From the NCBI RefSeq assembly GCF_905475465.1, contig NC_062244.1:9622501-9686500 (forward strand): DNA of 64,000 nucleotides, written 5' to 3'. The position numbers and the translations under genes were made by a program. This DNA is from Pieris napi. Lineage: Eukaryota; Arthropoda; Insecta; Lepidoptera; Pieridae. Below are positions 32,050 through 45,061 of the stretch, in pieces. The number at the start of each line of letters is the position of its first letter. The first letter of the stretch is position 1. The notes below the pieces were generated by a model. The model saw only the letters and a program-made list of their open reading frames with translations. It had not been told where the DNA came from and searched no databases.

Positions 32050-35000
32050 TCACTTTATCTGCGGCTCCTTCGGAAGCGAAATCTTGAACTGTAGAAGCAC
32101 GATCAAGTATATGGCAATCATGCTGACAGCCTGAAAAAAATGTTTGTACCAGGGATTATATGTATCGACCAGTATGCTCGTTTGCTCCGCCTTCCTTGTA
32201 TTAAAAAATAACAAAAACACATAACTCTACGTGGAATAATCGTAAACCCTTAAACCCTCAGTACCGAACCTAAGATATTGTTATCCGTCGTGGTAGGTTA
32301 TCCACTAAGCGTATGCGATGAGGTTTTTATTTTGTCGTGACGTGTACAAAAATATTATAATATTGAGTCCTTAAGTTAATTTAACTTTCGTTCCCATATA
32401 TTGAAGGACCCAAGATCGAGCTCAGGGTCTCAACTAAAATAATAACAGCCTTAAAAATTATTTATAAATCAATCACTTATAAACATGTGATCTACACTAA
32501 TGATGCTGTTTTACAGCTTGTCCTTGGATATAGGCCTCCTCTAAGAGCTTCCACTCCTTTCGGTTTCTAGCATTACGTAGCCACATAGGGCCAGCTGCTT
32601 ATATCAACCAATAATAAAAAATAAAAATAAACTTAAGCCTGCAAATACAGGGCTAGGCTCCGAATATTATTTCGTCCCATTTCGAGTCGAGACCCCTGGT
32701 CCGTGGTTTCCTAGCGCTATAAGGCTTTTTAAGGAAATATCAAAAACCTAGTCGATATCACAGGAGACCGAAGTGCTAGGCAGCTACCTCGGACAAAGAA
32801 TCAGTCTAGCTATTCAAAGGGGGAACGCTGCCAGTATCTTCGGAACCTTGCCTAAAGGGACTCCTTTTAATAATAGATTTTAGTTATTATATTTTAAGGT
32901 TAGTTATTGTTTTTATAATAAAACAATTTAATAATTAATAATACCGAAGTAAGTAGTTCCCGGTTGACATCAGCGTATCCTTTCAAACTCACCACAGCTG
33001 GATTCATCTCAATAGCTTGAATGAAGTGATCGATCTGGGGATTATAACGTAAACTGCATTTGAGATAATTATTGCGACAAATTTATTTTGAGTGTAGCAT
33101 CCAAAGTATAAAAGGAAACTAAGTTTAATTTCTAAAAAGTATTTAAAATTAACTAACGAAAAATCAAACACTAGATATTTCTTTATTAGCACTCTTTCAG
33201 ATTATTGTATATTTTACAAATTTGTTTACATTCAAAGTGTAAACATAATAATTGAAGATGTAGTTTATCACTTTATATAAAAATAAATTACTAATAAAAC
33301 ATTGTAATATAATTAATATGAATATGCTAAGTAGTTACATATAAAAATGTACCTATTATACACTACGCTTACCTTTTTGCTATACACAAAGGTCCTAGTA
33401 TTGACTTAATTATAACTTATTTTTCTACAAAAAAATTTCAATTGAATCGTCTACGAGAAAAACAAAATCTCATTCTCTCTATTGACCCGTTTATGTCCGT
33501 TTCAGTGATGCACATTTACATTCCATTCCATAACAGTATTTACTTTCTATTATTGTAAAAAGAAATTTCTATAATAATAACGCAAATTTTTAACAATGAG
33601 ATAACTAACTAAAACTAGAAACGTAGTTAGTATTTATTAATCTTCTGTCTCTTACAAACTGTGTTTACTTTTTATCAGTCCAATTGCATATTTCAACTTT
33701 AGTTTAAACCAAACTAAAAACTTTAACTGAAGATTAAACGGAAAGTTAATTCGATCTTTTTTAGGAATAAGGGGGTAAATTTTAAGTTCAATAATTCTAT
33801 TAACACTTTAATACCTCTTTTTGTGTAGGTCTATCCACAGACAAGACATCAATTGACAAAAGAGTGTCCTGGACACCAGCTGCGACCTAAAAACAAAAGA
33901 AGAGAGAAAAGGCTGGACTTCGCGATATTAAAACACTTGAAAATAATATAACATTATTTTCAAGTATAGTTTAGTACCTTAAGTGTAGATTTATGGGAGC
34001 AATCTGCGAATATGAAGAGCAATGTAGAGCAATAAGCCGCATCAACGAATAATCCCATTTCCTTGAATGTAAAACCAAATCCGTGGTCTACAATCTCTGA
34101 CAGTGCACCGTATATCGCTATTGTTATGTTGAAAAACCTGAAAAGTTTGTTCTTTATTGATTTGGTTAATCCCTGTGATTCTTAACAACAGGAGGTACGT
34201 TCCCGTGCAGCAATGTATTATATGTGCTCAAAGAACTTGTGCGACAAGGTCATAGATAATTAATATTTGTCTTTGGCACGAAGATTTTTTTATTATTTTA
34301 TGTGAAATGCCATCCTATGTGAAAATGTAATGTTTTTTCCTTATCTACGGAAATCATATTTAGCGTTCGTCTCCACTCTAAACCTTAAAGCCCAAAATGT
34401 TTAACTTTTAGTATTGAATGTTCTAGATTTAGTTTAGTCTGCAGAATGCAAAATAATACTTTTATGTATCCTGCGGCGACAGCTTGTGCGCCTTCGTATC
34501 TCAGCACAAATATTTTAATCAATTCCAATATTAAACTTACATAAAGAGGCAGTATGTTGAATAAGTTCGTGCGTAAGCGTTGCCAAGAGATTGTAGGAGC
34601 TCTGACAAATTCAGCCATAAGAAACGATAGCTTGATATTAGGTGTGCTGTACATTCTATGTTCACATCCTAGAAAATATATAATTAGGTGTTAAAATAAC
34701 TAACCTTGTTTCATGTTTTATGAATTGCTAATAAAAGTGTGAGGTTACCTACTAAGTGCTATTAGCTACTACGTGTAGGATAACTTCCCTGAAATTTTGA
34801 AAAATTGCTTCTTATAAAAAAGGCAAAAGGATCCATTCACTACTTAAGAGTAAAGCGTTTATTATTTTTAGTGACCCCCCAAAAAACTCAAACTTCAATT
34901 GTTTTATTTCGATATTTCATAATCTTAAATATATACGATTCACGAAATTACAGACACTGCTACATGCCTCATATCCATAAATTGTGCTCTCATATATTAA

Positions 35001-38000
35001 AAATGAATATCGCTAATAAACAATCTCCTCCAGGCTCTGTATTGCCTCATAACTTCAGGTAAAATACCATTTTTAAAATAAATTGAGTTAGTCATTCCGA
35101 ACCTGCCTATAAAATAAAAGCAACTCATAAAATGGATTGATAAAATATAATTTGAATATTAAAACTAACAATTCTAATCTACACTTGACTAATGAAGTAG
35201 AAATTATGTATCGCTCAAAGAGAATCGTTTGAAAGTTTAGACAAACGGATCATTCTAATCGCATACGAATCCATTTGCATGTTTTCAATGGACTGTTTTT
35301 GTTGCACGGACAAAGGCTGATATTTTTCTAACAACGAACTATTTTCATTTGTTCTATTTAATTCTAACATAAATAACGCAGTTTTCAACGAGCTGTAGAG
35401 GGATTCGTGGCAGCGTCGTTTTGCGTACACAACCAATGTGGTCTGTTTTTTTTAATTAAATATAAATATCGTTTCATGATCGGTTCTACCGTGTTTGATT
35501 TGAGTTTATGGCAATTCAAACATATTTTCTATCACATTTATTATTGTAATCATAGTCCGTGGGGAATAATTCGTTTGTAACTTCCTGTATCTACAGGATT
35601 TTGTATCTTCAAAAAAGTATATTCTAAAAACATAAAGATTTAAGAGTCGACGGGGTAGCGAATTTTTAAGTTTTCGTTTTTCAATTGTCAAGTCACTGTA
35701 GATCTTAGTACTTAGATCTTAAACCGTACTAGATAAATAAAATATGAAGTACTGGATAAATAAAATATTATTATACACGATAACAGGATATTCAGGTAAA
35801 ATAAAGTGCACTAGTGTGGGAGACACTAGGATTCCCTGTGTTCTGCGCAGCCAGTCTCTTCCTTTACATGTTAACTGTACTTTACTCTAGGACTCTAGGT
35901 CTACATAACAAAAATTTGTAACTAAACTATTTTTGCAAAATGAAAATATTTTCTGTATCAGCATAGAACAGATTGATAAGAAATCGTATGAGATTTTTAA
36001 TGAATGTATGTAATGTGAATTTGTTGTTAGTGATAATTTTGTTTTTAAGAAAGTGGTTAAAGATGAAAAAGCGTAAACAAATATTGATTCATTAGCTAGC
36101 ATAGGCTAAACCAATAATATTTACCCGTCGAAAACACTCCGATAGACTCTGTGAAGCGGTTTTAATTCCCCTACAATTAATATACCAAAGTGCGCAATTC
36201 ATATTTATCATCGTAATAATGTGGAAATAAGCCGCCGTGTGTCGCAATAGAAATCCTTCCAACAATGCAACAAGGCTTAGCAGAAAACAAACCGCTAATA
36301 ACAGACATCCAACACTTATTATTACAATACTTGTCTTCAAATTCGGGAATTGAAGGTTCTCTCCCGTAACGCGGTAATATCTTACCTGGAATATACAAAA
36401 TAATATACTCCTCTCATGAAATTCCGTAGTTATGTTACAATAGATCCGTGCCTCAAGCGTAAACGCTATATTTAATTATGTTGAAATTTATACACAAAGG
36501 TAATAGGGACAAGTTTTCCTAGTAATCCGGTGTCGACATTTCGAATATGAGTTTGCCAATCTAATAGTGCTTGCCTTTAAGGAATTAGGTTCTGTTTGAT
36601 TTTCATATTTCGCGAATCATAACTAAATATACTAATAAAATTATATAGCGAACAGACACACGTAATTGTATAGAATTTCTGTTTCTATATACATATATTA
36701 TTATAAATGTAAAGGACACATTTCTGGGTCCAATTTATTGATTGATATTTATGCGTAAGTGACTAGTCTCTGGCCCGAACGAAAAATATTTGATTCGGAA
36801 TCTAAGACCTCTGGGTACATCTCGCACTGTAATACTACTCAAATGAATTCATTTATTTCGTATTATCATTTATAGTATCATTAAAAAGAAGTTAATTTAT
36901 AAACTATAAGCCGCGTTATTTAAGAAGTGTTAGTATATCGTAGTATTTCGTAGCCCAATCGTAAGTATAATTCTTAGCTACAATTTACAGCATAATATGA
37001 CAACTTTTTAACGAAATTTCTAGTATTAGAACAACTATTTATTAATATAGGCAAAGTATTCAAGTGTACTATCGGACTGCGTTTTAGTTATTTATCAGTG
37101 ATATAAAGATTTCTTTACTTGGAATTTCCCCCAGCTCGTCTTATAAATAGCAACTTGGTTCGCCACCCCCCAACCGACGAAGGGTATCCAAAAATGCGGT
37201 ACCAGAAATGCTACAAATATCACGGCGTATATATAATCGTCGAACTTCCTAATGGACCTCAATATCATCACTCTTTCGTATCCAACAAACAGGACAACCA
37301 CTGTGGCTATAATATAAAAGCAGATCGCGTAGGCCGTGGCTCTGGACCTCCAGCTAAATGTTATCGTTCCTGTAAATAAATTATTTGTTAGTTGAATTCG
37401 AAAGGTCGAGTGTACATATTGTTCTGTTCTTTGTGGCTGTTAAAGACGTTGAGCGCGCAGATAATAAAAGTAGATTTGGATGATTCATAAAATGTAAAGT
37501 ATTTACAATTTATTTAAATATTTTATAATATAAAAATATATGTACTAACCAATCTCTCGGAGTTTATAATAAAAATGTATCATTAATTTTTGAAACTGAT
37601 AAGGTACGAATAGATTTTGGTGCGGAGGTTCTTCTTGCTATTAAGAACACATAGTACCTACATGCACATTTATTATTGTATGTAAATAAACTATAATGGC
37701 GAATTTCGCTTACTTTGTAAACATAATTAAAAATAACAGAAATAGCATAATAATCATGGATTAATAAAAACAGGCTTATACAAAATTTCGTAGAGTAATA
37801 ATTAAATTAGGACACCTGGTCGAGAGCGCGTTATTGGCATAACAGCAAGAGCTCTGAACAGCACCAGCAGTAGCTTATGATCGCGGTAGAACTGGTCATG
37901 AAGCTCACAAGTATCCGAGTCCTGGGACGACAGCATATTACGTTGTTCACGTTCCTAAGAGAAGAAAATCTTTTGGGCACTTTGTTGGTTAGATAGTAAA

Positions 38001-38383
38001 TATGTAGTATGGAAGGTTGATTAATAGATTTTAGAGCTTGGAACGAACGTTTCATGATTCATTGATTTTTTATAAGTAGATACCTAACTTTTTGGTCCTT
38101 CAAACTCGTAAATATTTACGCAAGTTCTCCGGTCAGGCTCGCCATGCTAACCACTAAGGCGCAAAGGTAATAACTATAATTTAAATAAAACGTGAAACGG
38201 TTTACGGTTCACGTTATACATATACAGTCTTTCAACTAAAACTAATTCTCATTTATACAATAAATAACTTACGTAATCTTTTTGGGACTTTTGATAAACA
38301 TCGCGATGTTTCTTTACGCATTCCATATCCTTTTGTAATAAGGAATTATTAATTCCTTCATCGAAAAGGTGGTCCGGAATCAT
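32050..38383 (-). CDS. Gr43a: Gustatory receptor, Gr43a-like (putative fructose receptor)
   Basis: Complete 430-residue seven-transmembrane gustatory receptor, a ligand-gated cation channel subunit. Nine exons: 38273-38383, 37816-37954, 37119-37369, 36125-36385, 34541-34668, 33978-34137, 33815-33886, 32945-33034 and 32050-32130. All junctions keep frame (phases 0, 1, 0, 0, 2, 0, 0, 0). Diagnostic stretches are FYRDHKLLLVLFRALAVMP near residue 65, GTITFSWRS at 84, WGKFQVRYYRVTGENLQFPN at the exon 3/4 join, HIITMINMNCALWYINCRGI in exon 4, DVNIECTAHLISSYRFLWLN at 255 and KGYADVNRELLTS at 392. The C-terminal family motif TYhhhhhQF appears as IYLIVLLQF (411-419), with Thr replaced by Ile. The order and spacing match the Gr43a lineage, whose known members respond to fructose. 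Which lepidopteran paralogue this is cannot be told here. Confidence 0.93.
32755..32880 (+). mobile_element. LINE 3'-end fragment (family C)
   Basis: The plus strand encodes SYLGQRISLAIQRGNAASIF then GTLPKGTPF, followed by a short T-rich 3' UTR. It lies in the last intron of the gustatory receptor, opposite to the gene. It is the uninterrupted counterpart of the copy at 13.70-13.99 kb. Confidence 0.75.
33935..33965. repeat. Perfect 13-bp hairpin next to a splice donor
   Basis: ACTTGAAAATAAT and its exact reverse complement ATTATTTTCAAGT flank a 5-base loop. On the gene strand it starts 12 nt past the exon 6 donor of the gustatory receptor (33978/33977). Confidence 0.7.
38120..38170 (-). repeat. 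tRNA-like A-box segment
   Basis: The minus strand reads CGCCTTAGTGGTTAGCATGG, an A-box-like D arm, but no T arm or acceptor stem completes it. It lies in intron 1 of the gustatory receptor and is a probable SINE head remnant. Confidence 0.4.
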
Positions 38384-39079
38384 ATTGCACTACCTTGTCA
38401 AAGCTTTTCCTCCAAATGTTGTTTGTAAGTTAGATTAACAACGTAAATTAATGGATGTCGTTAGAACGTAGTTTTCAAAGAAGGTAAACAGAAAGTGGAA
38501 ATTTAGGCACGGGGTTCATTAAAATTTGAGGCAAATTATCGTTGTCGTGCATTTAAAATAGATCGAGACCTTGTAAATGTTTACTGTAGAAACTTCAAAC
38601 AAATTATTTTATATAATAGATGTTGATTGCTGTTTAATAACAGCCTGGCTTATAATGTAAATGTTCAATTTCAAATGTCATGCTCGACGATAAAAGAATT
38701 AGATTAGTCCATAAGTAAAATTGTTGGAATTGAACAAATAAATTCGAAAATTTGTTTATAATAAACGAGAGATCATAAAAGTAAAGTAAAAATGTCGTTT
38801 TGACCATTGACGAACCGGTCAACTTTCCGGTTTCCAATTAACGAAATTAAAATATATAGATGTATATAGAGGAACATCTTCAGAAAGAGATCCTGAGATT
38901 TTTTCACTTTTAACTTTTAGAATATTGTTCTATTATGTATGAATTATGTTATGTTTTTTATTATTTAATAAATACAAGTTCTACTTGACCAACATACACT
39001 TTTTAGTTTTTGCTATTTCCAGAGCTTATCAATCAATTAAGTTCAATGATTTAAAAAAAAAAAATATTTATCGAGGCGA
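38384..39079. other. Upstream of the gustatory receptor
   Basis: Should contain the promoter and 5' UTR of the Gr43a-like gene. No TATA box was recognised. The rest is AT-rich without coding sequence. Confidence 0.4.
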
Positions 39080-39580
39080 ATCCCTCCAGATAATCATCAG
39101 ATGAACCATACGAGTACATATATATATCCCAATCTGACGCGCTTGAGTATTTCAACATGGCGAATTTTTTTTGCTCATTCTTTTAATGACCGCGAGTTTG
39201 CGTCACATCTAAATCGTCAGAATATTAGATGAGAGCTATTTTTAGGTTCACTTAACACCCCTTTAAAAAATCTGACGCACTCGATTAATTTTTTATTTTT
39301 ATTTTCAACCTTTACCTGCAAATAATGACCACCCCCAACATGCAATCAGATTAACATACGTGTACATTATAAAAAATACGTAGGAAATGGATGCTATAAA
39401 TATCTGACGCGCTCGAGTATGTCCATGGCAGTTTTTTTTTAATTTTTGTAAATCTGTAACCGTTCCCCCGTACCTATGAAAAGGTATACATTATTTAACA
39501 TTTTTTTCTTATTATTATCTAAGCTTCGCCGCTCGAGTAAATCCCCATTTAGCATCGTGGACCCCCCTACTATTACGCAT
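39080..39580. repeat. Degenerate tandem repeat, four units of about 125-140 bp
   Basis: A motif like ATCTGACGCGCTCGAGTAT recurs at about 39131 (TGACGCGCTTGAGTAT), 39272 (TGACGCACTCGATTA), 39402 (TGACGCGCTCGAGTAT) and 39527 (TTCGCCGCTCGAGTAA). The first three copies are closely followed by a long T run. Two also have an upstream AGATGA/AGATTAAC...ACATACGTGTAC-like block. Units are diverged in length and sequence. Confidence 0.6.
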
Positions 39581-39861
39581 ATAATATGTATCTCGTCAAT
39601 TTCATGGTAGTAGCTCTACCGTAAGCGAAGTTGCCAACTCATGGTTGAAACTCGCGTTCAAATCAGTGTTCATATCATCACTGGGGTTGGAAGTAATAAC
39701 ACAATAGTTGTTTAAACACTTTAATGATTATACAAATTATAACAATATATCACCAGTTCTTTTATATAAATACTTCCCATCGACCCCCATGGGGTAGATA
39801 TATTACTGTCCTATATTTTAAAATATATATACCAGCAAGCTTTATACAAAATAAATAAATC

Positions 39862-40129
39862 AATGGCGCTACAACCAACAGATTTCTGTATCCGTTTCAT
39901 AATCATTTGTCAATCTAATAGGCAAGTAGGTGATCAGCCTCCTTTGTCTGACACAAGCCGTCGACTTTTTGGGTCTAAGGCAAATTTCCTCACGATGTTC
40001 TCCTTCACCGTTTGAGCGAATGTTATGCGCACATAGAAAGAAAGTCTATTGGTGCACAGTCGGCTCGACGATCTACGACCTCAGGGATGAGAGTCGCACG
40101 ATGAACCCAATAGGCCAACAATTCTCTAG
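39862..40129 (-). mobile_element. tRNA-derived SINE family A, with target duplication
   Basis: An antisense copy (CAATGGCGCTACAACC to ATAGGCCAACAATTCTCTAG) with internal deletions. CCAGCAAG occurs just outside both ends (39832-39839 and 40130-40137), consistent with a target duplication. The 78-codon plus-strand ORF across it is spurious. Confidence 0.8.
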
Positions 40130-40710
40130 CCAGCAAGATTTTTGGCCAACATTTTTCAGGCTATAAAAAAAAGAATAAACCTGATTTCACCCTATTCTGG
40201 GTTCTATGAGGACAAATGTCTCCATGGTAGAGGCCTCAGCACAAATTTTCCGATTTAGTTACGTCAAAACGATTTACGGTTCAAACATATGATCTTTTCA
40301 AACAATTAACGTTTACAACATTAAATATTTTTGTAATGCACGCATTTAGTTCCAAATAAGTCCATGAAACGCTTTAAATTTTTCCATATAAAATGTTTCA
40401 TTAATTTTATATTACATTTGAATTATAACATATTTAAAATTGGTGAAATAAGTAACATTTTTTTTCTGTCAGATATTAAAAAAATGGACGGATGGATTTT
40501 AAGGATCGTTGCCTTTTGTGTTCTTTTCGTCTTAGATCAAATTCTAATAAAATCATAACCATACTTAACTCTTAGCCATTAAGTAAAGTTTTCAAGTTAT
40601 GATCTTACATAAATCAGGTAAATCTCATTATATACATTTAGTTTACTTTAATGACCGACTCTAAGTATAGCTTTATAAACATTTAGAATAAATATATTTG
40701 GTACAATAGT

Positions 40711-42718
40711 TTAACTTGATTTCAATTTCGCGAGCTGCGCCATAATTTCCTTGTCCGCATCTGTTGTTGATTCGCCAACTTTATTTCTAGATACAGATGG
40801 TGCATTCGCCATCTGAAATTTTTTTTATTGATTGCTTGCTGTGACTGCGCTAATCGTCGGGAGAGTTGTAAAATCATTCTAACTAATTGAATAAAATCTT
40901 TAGAAATTCTCTTGTACTACAATTGATTAAGTAGGAAACTCTAGCCTTTTTTATTATATGAAAGGTTGTGGTGTTGTTAGATTTCCTCCCACCTCGGCCT
41001 ATGTTTTTATGAATAAAATTAGTTTATGAAAAAAATTGTATATGTAATACTGTAATTCCTAATGAGAAACAAGATTGATTGAACTTATTATATGTATAAA
41101 TTTAACAAGATTTCTTTTGATTATTTAGCGAATTTTATGTTCATAATATTCTTATTTGCCAAGAAGTGAAAATAAATAAAATATATATTAAGACATTTAG
41201 GAAATTTATACATACCTTGCCACTGACTTCAATACCAATCTCATCAAGAACTTGGTTGATAATTCCTGCGGTTTCTTCCTCATCGCCTGATTCATTCATT
41301 ATATCATCCATTGTTTCTGATACTAAAAAAACAATACATTTTTTAACAAACATAGTTATTTACACCTTACCTGTTAATCTGAACTACAGACTTTATATAA
41401 AAGTAACAACTTAATATGACTTACTCATCTCATCGGTCATATCCATTTTAGCATTGGCATGCTTGAAAGCCTCCATATTTTTGGCAATTTGTTGTGGATT
41501 CATTATCTTATTCATACTTCCCATAGTTTTAGCTGTTGTTCCCATAGCACCAGCAATTGCAATATTAGCACCCATAGCTTTATTGTGGATTTGAACAGTG
41601 GATATCTGAAAAGATAATAAAACAAATATATTCAGAGTAAATTAAAGAAATACTTAGTATTTAACTTATTGTTAAAAAAGCCTATATGTATAAGTGTTAC
41701 CCCATGACTTATTTTTTTATGCCCGAGATGGAAATACATTTATGCTTCACAAAACAGAGGGTAGGTACAGGTGTAATTAGGACTAAACGCAATTCAATCT
41801 GTCTGCATACGAGAGAACTGGGTGAGCAATACCCACTAAAATCTACCTCAGTCACTACCAACCAAATAGGCATTGCAGAGGCCCTAGGCTTTAGGAATCA
41901 ATTTCACATTCTACCGGGTAATATTATATAAGTTAAATAATGGGTTAGAGGACTATGATGATAATTTCTAAATGTTATGTAATGATGTTAAAAAAATTAA
42001 AGAGTTTCCCAAGGTTCATCTTATGTAAACAAACATAATCTTGTAAATTCAATGTATACCCGTAAAATTAACAATAAATAATTGTATATTTTGCTTCAAT
42101 TTTTATATTTTTATTATTTTATATAAATACATACCTTGCTATTAGCTGAATATATCCTAGTCTTTTGATTTCTCAATTGCACTAGTTGTTTTGCTAAAAT
42201 TTTACAACCAGCGTTATTACCTTCCTTAGCCATTTTCTTTATATCCATTTCCTGTAAAAAATAGTAACAAAGTTGTATTGTCTTAAAAATGGATTGATAT
42301 AATAATAAGCATAATAGTAGGTCATGTTTAGTAATGCATGCACTAGACGAATTTAAATAGCTATGAAATATTATTGTTATTATTTGATTCATTATCAGGA
42401 GGCGCAGAAACTAAAACAACAACCAACCAAGCAATGAACCAACATTGTTGTTGACTTGAAAAATTGAGGACATATGATGATGTCATAGTATTGTTTATGA
42501 ATGTAGTATTCTCACCAATTTTTTTTCTTCCCGTTCAAGAGCAACTTTATCTCTTTCCAGATCTCTGCTTGCCTTCCTAAGTTCACGATCATTTTCCCTC
42601 TGTTGTTCTGAAAATGTTTTATGTTAGGTAATATTGTATTATTTTGTAAACTGACGATTTAGGTTCCTAGTATGAACTATCTACCTTTTATTGTTGGTGG
42701 TTTCTTAAAGAAATTCAT
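40711..42718 (-). CDS. CHMP2B: Charged multivesicular body protein 2B (ESCRT-III, Vps2 family)
   Basis: Complete 210-residue ESCRT-III subunit. It polymerises on endosomal membranes with CHMP4 and CHMP3 and recruits Vps4 for membrane scission. Six exons: 42685-42718, 42516-42607, 42135-42251, 41425-41605, 41216-41322 and 40711-40812, with phases 1, 0, 0, 1, 0. The N-terminus MNFFKKPPTIKEQQRENDRE is basic and leads into the first helix. MDIKKMAKEGNNAGCKILAK and QLVQLRNQKTRIYSANSK match the conserved core. The acidic segment GDEEETAGIINQVLDEIGIE and SGKMANAPS follow as in CHMP2B rather than CHMP2A. The C-terminus EIMAQLAKLK (199-208) is the Vps4-binding MIM-type helix. Its length equals that of known CHMP2B proteins. 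An ATTAAA at 40647-40652 is a possible poly(A) signal. Confidence 0.95.
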
Positions 42719-44186
42719 TATGTTTTTTTACTTAATTCGTTTCACAATTGAATATAACTTCAGATTTTTCTTGCTGACATTAGTTATAATTCTTTTAAAC
42801 CGTAATTAGTTTCTTGATATAAATAAAAGTAAAACGAAATGTATGCTTAATTTTTATTTATTATTTGAATGATTCATTTGGGTAATCAGTAATCACAAAT
42901 TAATCACTTGTTAGTTGTTTCCACTTATGACTTATCAGTTACAGATTAAGAGTTAAGACGACTACTGACACATGACAGTCGCACCAAGAGTAACTTAATC
43001 TGATGAAATCTGACACCTTAAAATTAACGTATTGTCTTCATTTGGCATTTAAGCATGCTCTTTGATTTCACAATTGTAAGTAGACCTTAGCATCGGCATT
43101 ATAATATATATAAACTGTACAGTGTACAGTATTCTAAATGAATGTGTATGGTTTATGCCACCTATAAATATTTCAAATAAACATCCCACATTTTCAAAAA
43201 CTAAACCGCCATCCAACGTCGTCACAGTTTTACCCATTATACTGCCTTAAGCTGCAATATATAATCGTCACATGCTACATCATTTTTCGTTGTCGCCTTT
43301 TATTACTTAAAACTTATAAACAAGTAATAGAAAAAAAAATCTCTTTTACCTGTCTACAAATATACAGGGTCGCATCATCATCTTATGCTATTCATTTTAC
43401 GGACATATTTGAGAATTCTGCGACGGCTGAAAAAATTCTGTGCTCGAGCAATATGTCGGATAGACCATTCCGGGGTACCCTCGTGCCAGTCTCGACCAGT
43501 CAGATTGCACCTGCCTTTTTCGAAAGTCGACAAAACAAGTTAATGATGGTTCATTTACATATCCGCTGGTCGCTTCTTTCGTTACCCGGCTTTTCTACTT
43601 GTCTTGAATCAGTGTAAATAGTGTCCAAAAGCTAGTCAAGTTCTGCGCCATGTGGAATGCGACGCGACTTGTCAAGGCTAGTTTTTATGCCGCTTTTTCA
43701 TATTTTTTTAAAAACATTTCTAGAATTTTTGGCAGAGGGGAAGTTCAAATGTGGCAATATTTTACCGTACAGTCGAAATGCTATTCACTACCGACAAAAT
43801 CAAACAAAAGCAATTCATAGTCGAAAGAAACATCAATTCTGCTATTAACTATACTATAAATAATGATAAACTAATTTTTTATTAGTATAGTACAGTTAGT
43901 ACTTATATAATATGTCAAGAACATATTTGATTTGACACTCAAAATTTGAGGGCAAGAGTCTAAAAGGGCATTGAGAAAATCATTATAAATTGAACCAAAT
44001 CATTAGTCCCCATAATAATTTCAATTATTTATTTTTGTAGCCTTTTTGATATTTAACTAATTATTTTCACAAGGGAATTTTTTTTTGATTTCGGTTCGCT
44101 AACAATGCTTATACCTACTATATTTAAATTTGCCTGGATATATGATTTATATATAAGTAAATACTTATTGTATTTTTATAAATAAA
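42719..44186. other. CHMP2B upstream and intergenic DNA
   Basis: Holds the CHMP2B promoter. The minus strand has a TCAGT initiator-like site near 42966, about 250 bp above the ATG. A less AT-rich block at 43370-43690 has no recognised coding sequence. A 63-codon ORF (43657-43848, +) is not supported. Confidence 0.4.
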
Positions 44187-45061
44187 TCTATATATATAAA
44201 AATGAAACCCGTTTTCCGTTGTCACGACATAACATGAAAACGGCTTGACCGATTTGTCTGATTCTTTTTTTATAGTATTCCTTGAAGTACGAGGATGTTT
44301 ATTACGTAGAGAAAAATTAAAAAAAATTGAGTGAAAAAGTCTAAAAACAACACTTTTCTATATTCCCATACAAAATATTCGTAATAATATTTAAAGGCAA
44401 TTTGAACTTTAATACCATATCATAAAGTTCAAGTGTTAGTGGAGGGGTTCCGGGAAGGTAAATTTTTATTTTTTGACATAAGGGGGCGTCCATAAATTAC
44501 GTGAGGTGTTTATTTTAATTTTCTGTACCTCCCTCCCCCCCTGGTGAGATGTCGTGAGATTTTATTCAACCCCTTCCCCCATCCCCCAATCTCACGTGAG
44601 ATTTTTCAAAATGTGGGTTTCTTACGTAAATGCGTAAGAAGCTATCTATTTGAGCTCGGAGAGCTCAAAATAACACAGAATTCATACTATTGAGCTCGAA
44701 GACCTCAAAAACAAAATAATTGAAATGTTAAGCGTTTTGGGTATGGAGTTAGAGGGAAGTTGCAGAGATGGCGTTAAGGGTCAACCATTTTCCTAAATTT
44801 TTTTTCAATCAGAAAAAAATTGCGTGATATTTGCCGAGACCCCCTCTCTCCAACGTAAGATTAAATGAGATTTGACTCGACCCCCTCCCCCCCCTTAAAC
44901 ATCTCACGTAATTTATGGACGCCCCCTAATGTATTTGTTGTATTATCAACTTTCTTTTTTTTATCTTACTAGCTAGACCGGTGTCCCGAATAGCAGAATA
45001 AGTATTAAAAAAAAATAAAGAATCGACTGTTAGGCGGTACGATGTCCGCCAGGCCAGCTAG
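44187..45061 (+). mobile_element. Non-autonomous Helitron carrying a nested MITE
   Basis: Starts TCTATATATATAAAAATGAA after an A and continues CCGTTTTCCGTTGTCACGAC ... GGCTTGACCGATTTGTCTG. It ends CGATGTCCGCCAGGCCAGCTAG before a T, with a short GC hairpin ahead of CTAG. These are Helitron termini. Without the nested element (44481-44927) it would be about 430 bp. Confidence 0.8.
44481..44927. mobile_element. 447-bp MITE nested in the Helitron
   Basis: Terminal inverted repeats AGGGGGCGTCCATAAATTAC and GTAATTTATGGACGCCCCCT are followed inward by further inverted C/G-rich blocks (CTCACGTGAGA, CCCCCTCCCCCCCC). It is non-coding. Host Helitron sequence resumes on both sides. Confidence 0.8.

Noticed and set aside
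39097..39580. CRISPR-like array
   Set aside because: Units are diverged, long and unevenly spaced, and the genome is clearly insect. It is a degenerate tandem repeat.
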